The notes beneath the pieces are model-generated. The model saw nothing but the letters and a program-made list of their open reading frames with translations, searched no databases and was not told where the DNA came from. Below, one piece after another: positions 29,851 through 35,406 of a stretch of DNA of 35,406 nucleotides (positions are counted from its first letter, which is position 1; every line of letters begins with the position of its first letter). Source of the DNA: an uncultured Alphaproteobacteria bacterium (GTDB lineage: Bacteria; Pseudomonadota; Alphaproteobacteria; CAAGCB01; CAG-977); contig CALXOZ010000019.1 in assembly GCA_944390195.1 (NCBI GenBank), positions 1 to 35,406 of the forward strand, in the 5' to 3' direction. Both the position numbers and the translations under genes were made by a program.

Positions 29851-30759
29851 TTATTTGTCTTTTAAAATTTGTACAACTCTTTGCGGGAACGGTATTTCAA
29901 TATTGTTTTCTTTAAATATTTTATGCAAGCGGATGATCATATCGCTTTTAATGGATGAACGTTGCATAATGTCTTTAATATAACAACGCAATTGAATGCC
30001 GATACTGCTGTCGTCAAAAGAGGTAACAATTGCAGAAGCGGGCGGGTCTGTAAGTATTCTGTCGTCGTTTTTCGCGGTTTCAACGGCAAGTCGCAAAACT
30101 TTTTCCAAATCGGAATCATACCCGACCCCGACGGAGATGGTTAAACGTCCTTGGGAATCCGTTAAAGTCCAGTTGGTTAATTCACCTGATATGATATCGG
30201 CGTTCGGGACAATGATCAGAGCTTTATCGAAAGTTTCTATTTCGGTGGAACGGATATTGATTTTGCGGACGATACCCTCGTTGTCATTGACAACGATCCA
30301 ATCCCCGATGCGGAAAGGGCGTTCAAATAAAATAAGAATGCCTGAAATAAAGTTGTTGACGATATGTTGCAAACCGAAACCTAAACCGACGGAAAGCGCG
30401 CTGACTAGCAAGCCGAGGCTTTTCAGGTTTACGCCTAAGACGGATAAGGCGATAAGAGCGGAAATTAAAATGGACAAATATCCCAAGATGGCGTTTGCCG
30501 AGTTTTCTGTTGTTTTATTCAGGTGGACGTGTTTGAACAAGCGCCACAAAAAAGCGTCTTTGCACCAATGCAGGACATAGTTTAATGCCAGAAAGATCAT
30601 GATGGCCAATAAAGCGCGCCGGAGCGGGACTTGCAATGAAATCAAGTAACCGTGAAAGTCCGTCCAAAGCGTTCCGTCTGAAAAGCAATAAATTAAAAAA
30701 AGCAGGACGATTGTCGGCAAGCTGAACCGTTTGATGAAAGAATAAAATTTTTGTAGCAT
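29851..30759 (-). CDS. MscS-family mechanosensitive channel
   Basis: 302 aa inner-membrane protein. Two or three hydrophobic helices precede the pore helix (LSVGLGFGLQHIVNNFISG, about 125-143), then the beta domain with ERPFRIGDWI, GIVRKINIRSTEIET and VPNADIISGELTNWT, and a C-terminal alpha/beta domain. It follows the canonical small MscS layout (E. coli MscS is 286 aa), slightly longer. It opens on membrane tension to release solutes. Start has GGAGA upstream. It lies 89 bp beyond ruvX on the same strand. Confidence 0.93.
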   Translation of the reverse strand: MLQKFYSFIKRFSLPTIVLLFLIYCFSDGTLWTDFHGYLISLQVPLRRALLAIMIFLALNYVLHWCKDAFLWRLFKHVHLNKTTENSANAILGYLSILISALIALSVLGVNLKSLGLLVSALSVGLGFGLQHIVNNFISGILILFERPFRIGDWIVVNDNEGIVRKINIRSTEIETFDKALIIVPNADIISGELTNWTLTDSQGRLTISVGVGYDSDLEKVLRLAVETAKNDDRILTDPPASAIVTSFDDSSIGIQLRCYIKDIMQRSSIKSDMIIRLHKIFKENNIEIPFPQRVVQILKDK

Positions 30760-30848
30760 ATTTTTCTCCGATCTTTTTTTGACCGATATGACTCAAGATT
30801 CTGGTTTTTTTAAGATGAAAACAATCCCTCTTTTAGGAGAGAGGTTTT

Positions 30849-31340
30849 TTAAGATGATTGATAACGGATTTTATCCAGAAAGGTTTGCAAAATCGTAGCC
30901 GCCGCGCCGGCATCAAGTTTTTCTTTTCTTTTTTTTCGGCTCATGTCATAAGCTTCGATCATAATGCGTTCGGTGCAGGCGGATGAAAATCTTTCATCTT
31001 GGAAAAAGACGGGTTTTTGATAAAAGCCGGCAATTTCCAAAGCCTGTTCGCGTGTGTATCGAGCTTGTTGTCCTTCTTCGGCATTCATTTGCAACGGCAA
31101 ACCGGCAATGAAAGCTCCTATTTCACGCCCTTTTAACAAGTTCGCCAACTCGTTCATGTCATAGTTGAAACTTTTTCTGAAGATTGTCTTTAATGGTGTT
31201 GCGGTCAACCATAATGTGTCCGATACGGCGACGCCGATTGTTTTTTTTCCGATGTCCAAACCGACCAAAGTTGTCGCTTTGGCAACGGAATTTATAAAAT
31301 CCTCTAAAGAAAATTCGGGATTGGGCTTGCTGTTATTCAT
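30849..31340 (-). CDS. ruvX: Putative pre-16S rRNA nuclease / Holliday junction resolvase-like RuvX
   Basis: 163 aa, YqgF family RNase H fold. VGLDIGKKTIGVAVSD gives the first catalytic Asp (D29) on strand 1. AGLPLQMNAEEG, FFQDERFSSACTE and DAGAAATILQTFL match the family's later motifs, with the final Asp in the last of these. An N-terminal extension of about 25 residues precedes the fold. The family processes the 16S rRNA 5' end. It is divergent from gatC with 58 bp between starts. Confidence 0.93.
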   Translation of the reverse strand: MNNSKPNPEFSLEDFINSVAKATTLVGLDIGKKTIGVAVSDTLWLTATPLKTIFRKSFNYDMNELANLLKGREIGAFIAGLPLQMNAEEGQQARYTREQALEIAGFYQKPVFFQDERFSSACTERIMIEAYDMSRKKRKEKLDAGAAATILQTFLDKIRYQSS

Positions 31341-31398
31341 GGTAAATGTTACTTTCTAAAAAGTTTGTTTTTTTAGTAATACAGGAGCAGGTATACCT

Positions 31399-31689
31399 AT
31401 GTCAATCGACAGGGAAATGGTCAAAAGACTGGGGATTCTTTCCCGTTTAAGAATTCCCGAAGAAAATATGGATGAAATGGTCGGCGAACTGACGAAAATT
31501 TTGGGGTGGGTCGATCAGCTTAAAGATGTTGATACGGATAATGTCTTACCGATGAATTCAGTCGTGGAAGATATGAAGCTTCGCGAGCGCGAAGATGAAA
31601 TTACAGACGGGAATATCCGTAACGAGATTTTGGCGAACGCACCGGAATCGATGGACGGTTATTTTCTTGTTCCGAAAGTTGTGGAGTGA
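31399..31689 (+). CDS. gatC: Asp-tRNA(Asn)/Glu-tRNA(Gln) amidotransferase subunit C
   Basis: 96 aa, the usual GatC length. Pattern: VKRLGILSRLRIPEENMDEM, ILGWVDQLKDVDTDNV, and the conserved LREREDE and FLVPKVVE endings. GatC stabilises GatA in the GatCAB complex, which amidates mischarged Glu-tRNA(Gln) and/or Asp-tRNA(Asn). It is 3 bp from gatA. First gene of gatCAB. Confidence 0.96.
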   Translation: MSIDREMVKRLGILSRLRIPEENMDEMVGELTKILGWVDQLKDVDTDNVLPMNSVVEDMKLREREDEITDGNIRNEILANAPESMDGYFLVPKVVE

Positions 31690-31692
31690 AAA

Positions 31693-33183
31693 ATGACCGA
31701 TTTAGTTGAATTGACAATTGCCGAAGCTTTAGACGGCTTGGCTAAAAAAGAATTTTCAGCGGTTGAATTGACGCAGGCTCATTTAAAAGAAATGGAAAAA
31801 GCGCGCGAGCTGAACGCTTATGTTCTGGAAACACCGGAAATTGCGCTGGAGCGTGCTAAAAAGTCCGATGAGCGTCGTGCCGCCGGAAAAGCCGGTAAAA
31901 TGGAAGGGATTCCCGTTGGCATGAAAGACTTGTATTGCACAAAAGGTGTGCGTACAACGGCGTGTTCTCATATTTTAGACGGTTTTGTGCCTCCTTACGA
32001 ATCAACCGTTTCTCAAAAGCTGGAAGATGAAGGATCCGTCATGCTGGGCAAGACGAATATGGATGAGTTTGCTATGGGAACGGCAAATTTGACCAGTTAT
32101 TACGGAGCCGTCCGCAATCCGTACAAAGATAAAACCAATCCGGATAAATTTTTAATTCCGGGCGGGTCTTCAGGCGGTTCCGCGGCAGCGGTCGCGGCAG
32201 GATTGTGTATGGCGGCAACAGGATCCGATACGGGCGGTTCGATCCGCACGCCGGCTTCTTTCTGCGGGATTGTTGGATGCAAACCGACATACGGTCGTTG
32301 CTCTCGTTGGGGGATGGTTGCTTTTGCGTCTTCTTTGGATCAAGCGGGAACAATGACCCGTACGGTGCGCGATACAGCGATCATGCTTGAAGCTATGGCA
32401 GGATTCGATCCAAAAGATTCCACTTCCGCCAATGTCCCTGTTCCAAACTATGAAAAAGCCTTAACCGGTGACGTAAAGGGGCTGAGAATCGGTATTCCTC
32501 GTGAATACAATCCGGATAAGGGATTGAACGCCGATGTCCGCCATGTTTGGGAACGAACAGCCGAAAAATTAAAAGCGGCAGGGGCGGAAATCGTTGATAT
32601 CTCTCTGCCTTCGACACAGTATGCCTTGCCGACGTATTATCTGATTGCTCCGGCGGAAGCATCTTCCAATCTGGCGCGTTATGACGGTGTTAAATACGGT
32701 CTGCGTGTTGATGGTAACAGCTTGGACGACATGTACACAAAAACGCGTACCGAAGGCTTTGGTAAAGAAGTTAAACGCCGTATCATGATCGGTACATGTA
32801 TTTTGTTGGAAGGCTATTATGAAACCTGCTATCTTAAAGCGCAGAAAGTGCGTCGTTTGCTCTGTCAGGAATTTGCCAAAGCGTATGAAAAAGTCGATGT
32901 GATTTTGGCTCCGGCGGCTCCGGAAACGGCATTCGGTAAAGACGATGATAGTACAAACGATCCGCTGAAAATGCAGCTGTATGATGTTTTCACCGTTCCT
33001 TCATCTTTGGCGGGACTGCCGGCGGTCTGTGTTCCGGCAGGGACTTCCGAAGTCAACGGTCTGCCAATCGGTTTGCAGGTTATAGGAAATTCATTTCAGG
33101 AAGAAACGATTTTGCGCGTTGCCGGAACGATCGAAAATATGTCCGGTATGCCGATCCGTCCTTTGCGCGTAGGAGGAAAATAA
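31693..33183 (+). CDS. gatA: Asp/Glu-tRNA amidotransferase subunit A
   Basis: 496 aa amidase-signature enzyme that hydrolyses glutamine to supply ammonia to GatB. The catalytic Ser-cisSer-Lys triad is visible: K78 in PVGMKDL, S159 in GGSSGGS, and S183 in TGGSIRTP. Length and motifs are typical. gatB begins one base after the stop, behind AGGAGG. Confidence 0.97.
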   Translation: MTDLVELTIAEALDGLAKKEFSAVELTQAHLKEMEKARELNAYVLETPEIALERAKKSDERRAAGKAGKMEGIPVGMKDLYCTKGVRTTACSHILDGFVPPYESTVSQKLEDEGSVMLGKTNMDEFAMGTANLTSYYGAVRNPYKDKTNPDKFLIPGGSSGGSAAAVAAGLCMAATGSDTGGSIRTPASFCGIVGCKPTYGRCSRWGMVAFASSLDQAGTMTRTVRDTAIMLEAMAGFDPKDSTSANVPVPNYEKALTGDVKGLRIGIPREYNPDKGLNADVRHVWERTAEKLKAAGAEIVDISLPSTQYALPTYYLIAPAEASSNLARYDGVKYGLRVDGNSLDDMYTKTRTEGFGKEVKRRIMIGTCILLEGYYETCYLKAQKVRRLLCQEFAKAYEKVDVILAPAAPETAFGKDDDSTNDPLKMQLYDVFTVPSSLAGLPAVCVPAGTSEVNGLPIGLQVIGNSFQEETILRVAGTIENMSGMPIRPLRVGGK

Positions 33184-33184
33184 G

Positions 33185-34639
33185 ATGTCTTATATCATTA
33201 AAGGTGAAACAGGTGACTGGGAAATCGTTGTCGGACTGGAAGTCCATTGCGAAGTCATCTCGAAAGCAAAACTGTTTTCCGGTGCGGCAACGGCTTTCGG
33301 ATCTGAACCAAATACGCAAGTCAGCTTTGTCGATGCCGGCTTCCCCGGTATGTTGCCCGTGATCAATCATGAATGTGTTGAACAGGCTATCCGTACAGGG
33401 TTCGGTTTGAACGCGACTATTAATAAAAAATCCATTTTCGCCCGTAAAAACTATTATTACGCAGACTTGCCGAACGGTTATCAGATTTCTCAGTCGGATC
33501 ATCCGATTATTTCAGACGGTTATATTGATGTTGATCTGGAAAACGGGGAAACGCGCCGGATAGGGATTGAACGTTTGCATTTGGAACAAGACGCTGGAAA
33601 ATTGATGCACGATCAGCACCCCAGCAAGACGTTTGTCGACTTGAACCGTGCCGGTGTCGCATTAATGGAAATTGTGTCTCGACCGGATATCCGTTCGCCC
33701 GAAGAAGCGGGGGCTTATTTGCGTAAACTGCGTTCAATCGTGCGTTATATCGGATCTTGTGACGGCAATATGGACGAAGGGTCGATGCGTTGTGATGCCA
33801 ACGTTTCCGTGCATCGTCCGGGTGAACCGTTCGGAACCAGAGCAGAAATCAAGAACGTCAACTCGATCCGCTTTGTCATGCAGGCAATCGAATATGAAGC
33901 CATGCGTCAGGTTGAATTGATCGAAAGCGGTGGAAAAGTCGTTCAGGAAACGCGTAAATTCGATTCTGTCAAAGGTGAAACAAAATCGATGCGTTCTAAA
34001 GAAACGGCTGTTGATTATCGTTATTTTTACGATCCCGATCTGATTCCGTTAGTTTTGGACGATGCGTTGATTGAACGTTTACGTTCCGAAATGCCGGAAT
34101 TACCGGATGCAAAGAAAAAGCGGTTTATTCAAGATTATAATTTACCTGCTTATGATGCCGGACAGCTGGTTGCGGAAAAAGAAATTGCCAATTATTTTGA
34201 AGCTGCTGCAAAAGGTCATGATGCTAAGAAAGTGGCGAACTATATTATGGGTGATTTGTTTGCCGTTTTAAACAAACAAGGCAAATCCATTTCTGAAAGT
34301 CCCGTTAAACCGGAAAATCTGGGACGTATGGTCGATTTGATCAATGACGGGACGATTTCTTCGCGCATAGCAAAAGACGTTTTCATCTTTATGGTTGAAG
34401 AAGGAAAAACGCCTGATGAGATCGTTGCAGAAAAAGGCTTGAAACAAGTAACGGACACGTCCGCTATTGAAAAGATGGTTGATGATGTTTTAGCCTCTAA
34501 TCCCGATAAAGTCGCGGAATATAAAGGCGGTAAGGAAAAACTGTTGGGCTGGTTTGTCGGTCAGGCGATGCGTGCTTCGAAAGGAAAAGCCAACCCCGCC
34601 ATGTTAAATGAAATGGTCAAGAAAAAACTGGATGCTTGA
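33185..34639 (+). CDS. gatB: Asp/Glu-tRNA amidotransferase subunit B
   Basis: 484 aa kinase-transamidase subunit that binds and activates the mischarged tRNA. Motifs: [13 protein letters not shown] at the start, [36 protein letters not shown], and the C-terminal YqeY-like tRNA-binding tail ([20 protein letters not shown]). Complete and normal in length. The next small gene is 15 bp downstream. Confidence 0.97.
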   Translation: MSYIIKGETGDWEIVVGLEVHCEVISKAKLFSGAATAFGSEPNTQVSFVDAGFPGMLPVINHECVEQAIRTGFGLNATINKKSIFARKNYYYADLPNGYQISQSDHPIISDGYIDVDLENGETRRIGIERLHLEQDAGKLMHDQHPSKTFVDLNRAGVALMEIVSRPDIRSPEEAGAYLRKLRSIVRYIGSCDGNMDEGSMRCDANVSVHRPGEPFGTRAEIKNVNSIRFVMQAIEYEAMRQVELIESGGKVVQETRKFDSVKGETKSMRSKETAVDYRYFYDPDLIPLVLDDALIERLRSEMPELPDAKKKRFIQDYNLPAYDAGQLVAEKEIANYFEAAAKGHDAKKVANYIMGDLFAVLNKQGKSISESPVKPENLGRMVDLINDGTISSRIAKDVFIFMVEEGKTPDEIVAEKGLKQVTDTSAIEKMVDDVLASNPDKVAEYKGGKEKLLGWFVGQAMRASKGKANPAMLNEMVKKKLDA

Positions 34640-34654
34640 CGAAAGGAAAAAGCG

Positions 34655-34948
34655 ATGGCTGAAAAGGAAGGTCTTTACGACGTAGTGCAAAATAAAGACG
34701 GGGAACTGTTGTTTTGTATCCGTGCGCGAACAGGCGTTCCCGATCATCCTCGCTTTTTTTATGATGGCGTGGAAACGGGCCTGTTGATGCGGGATTCTAA
34801 ACGCGCTATACTACTGGAATATTTGTCTCCGATGGCTTTGACGTCTTTGCAAAAGGAAGAAAAGGTTTTAGTCGCGGAAATATTGGATGATGAGTTGGAG
34901 CACGAATACTATGCTCCGGTTAGCAGGGTGAGGAAGTTGCCGATATGA
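34655..34948 (+). CDS. Small uncharacterised protein, paralogue of the 11760-12119 gene
   Basis: 97 aa, soluble. It shares IRARTGVPDHP, FYDG and the VRKLPI end with the 119-aa protein encoded just before nuoA, in nearly gap-free alignment. The C-terminal tail and N-terminal extension of the other copy are missing. Start follows GAAAGGAAAAAGCG. It overlaps the next gene by four bases (ATGA). Family and role are not known. Confidence 0.65.
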   Translation: MAEKEGLYDVVQNKDGELLFCIRARTGVPDHPRFFYDGVETGLLMRDSKRAILLEYLSPMALTSLQKEEKVLVAEILDDELEHEYYAPVSRVRKLPI

Positions 34949-35142
34949 CAAAATTAAGTGATAAATCTTTGGTAAAGCGTTTTGCAAAAAATGCGGCTGT
35001 GACGGTTGAACTGGGTGGAACACCGGAAAATTCGAAAATGAATCAAAAACTTCGTGATTCGATTCTACGTGATCCTGAAAAGAGATCTCTTGAAGCCGAC
35101 AGAGTATCCTCGCATTTATCCGAAGCGATGTTGCACCGTTAA
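34945..35142 (+). CDS. Small uncharacterised basic protein
   Basis: 65 aa, highly charged, no membrane segment. It starts in a four-base ATGA overlap with the preceding gene, which supports translation. Not recognised. Codon use is like its neighbours. The alternative is a non-coding tail of the preceding gene. Confidence 0.5.
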   Translation: MTKLSDKSLVKRFAKNAAVTVELGGTPENSKMNQKLRDSILRDPEKRSLEADRVSSHLSEAMLHR

Positions 35143-35208
35143 AAAAGACGGTTGCCATATCGTTTTTTAAAGGGGAAATAAAAATAACGTATTAAATTTA
35201 TTTTTCGG

Positions 35209-35237
35209 TTGACGGGACAGAAAAGTTTCGTTAGAAA
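35209..35237 (+). promoter_or_regulatory. Candidate promoter for tRNA-Ser
   Basis: TTGACG, 17-bp spacer, TAGAAA, ending 10 bp before the tRNA 5' end. Confidence 0.5.
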
Positions 35238-35247
35238 GAAAAGCGAC

Positions 35248-35337
35248 GGAGGACGGGCAGGACGGTAATGCAGCGGATTGCTAATCCGTACACGGGGTTA
35301 AACCCGTGAGTGGGTTCGACTCCCACGTCCTCCGCCA
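35248..35337 (+). tRNA. tRNA-Ser(GCU)
   Basis: The acceptor stem pairs GGAGGAC (35248-35254) with GTCCTCC (35327-35333), with discriminator G and an encoded CCA. The anticodon loop TTGCTAA carries GCT, reading AGC/AGU. The long variable arm (CACGGGGTTAAACCCGTG) is diagnostic of a class II tRNA. The T arm is GTGGG-TTCGACT-CCCAC. 90 nt including CCA. Confidence 0.97.
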
Positions 35338-35345
35338 TTTTGGAC

Positions 35346-35379
35346 AAGAACCCATTGTTTTCAACGGGTTCTTTTGTTT
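35346..35379 (+). terminator. Intrinsic terminator after tRNA-Ser
   Basis: AAGAACCC / GGGTTCTT, 8-bp stem with a 12-nt loop, followed by a T-rich run; begins 8 bp after the tRNA. Confidence 0.85.
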
Positions 35380-35406
35380 TTTATAAAACCTTCAAAAACT
35401 TACTGT

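Noticed and set aside
30810-30838. CCTCT/AGAGG hairpin with T run on the plus strand, between ruvX and mscS
   Set aside because: Only 5 bp of stem, T run on the strand with no gene to terminate; on the minus strand the downstream run is not T-rich.
35248-35337. tRNA-Ser as an integration site for a mobile element
   Set aside because: No integrase gene and no repeated tRNA 3' end are seen within the window.

Overview
The window looks like chromosome from an AT-rich alphaproteobacterium, possibly one of the uncultured host-associated lineages. The main evidence is a nuo operon that runs into a biotin ligase gene and an RNase J gene, an arrangement typical of this class, and a NuoG with alphaproteobacterial-style signatures. 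An ECF sigma factor followed by a short protein with the alphaproteobacterial 'GASPxRW' pattern and a periplasmic metal-sensor-like gene agrees with this. The lineage is an inference, because no rRNA is present.

Layout. 1-2.02 kb (minus): ECF sigma, putative anti-sigma and a periplasmic sensor-like protein with a 135-bp tandem repeat that runs off the left edge. 2.1-4.3 kb (minus): an amidohydrolase and anmK. 4.4-5.6 kb: tyrS. 5.65-6.62 kb: about 1 kb AT-rich with no convincing gene. 6.66-9.1 kb (minus): glycogen phosphorylase. 9.3-12.1 kb: an orphan TraA/RecD-like SF1 ATPase and two small genes. 12.2-23.5 kb: complex I genes nuoABCD-GHIJKLMN, followed by birA and rnj to 25.9 kb. 26.0-29.8 kb: a secreted protein and three HExxH metallopeptidase-like paralogues, with a decayed second copy of the secreted-protein gene between the first two. 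29.85-31.3 kb (minus): an MscS channel and ruvX. 31.4-34.6 kb: gatCAB. 34.7-35.1 kb: two small genes. 35.25 kb: tRNA-Ser(GCU).

The most unusual element is the complex I operon. nuoE and nuoF are absent between nuoD and nuoG, although NuoG keeps every iron-sulfur ligand of its N-terminal domain. In ungapped by-eye alignments to remembered reference sequences, the residues that define proton transfer and quinone chemistry are systematically replaced. Glu becomes Gln in NuoK (twice), NuoM (twice), NuoH and NuoB. Asp becomes Asn in NuoA. The quinone-ligating His and Tyr of NuoD become Met and Arg, and the acidic loop of NuoH is partly reversed to Lys. The reading frames are intact and tightly overlapping, so this looks like a maintained but repurposed or non-pumping complex rather than a decaying one. 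That interpretation is inference.

The second point of interest is the metallopeptidase island. A secreted-protein plus metallopeptidase unit was duplicated. One copy of the secreted-protein gene then decayed while the promoter at its 3' end (TTGACA, 17 bp, TAA[CG]AT, overlapping the stop codon) stayed intact.
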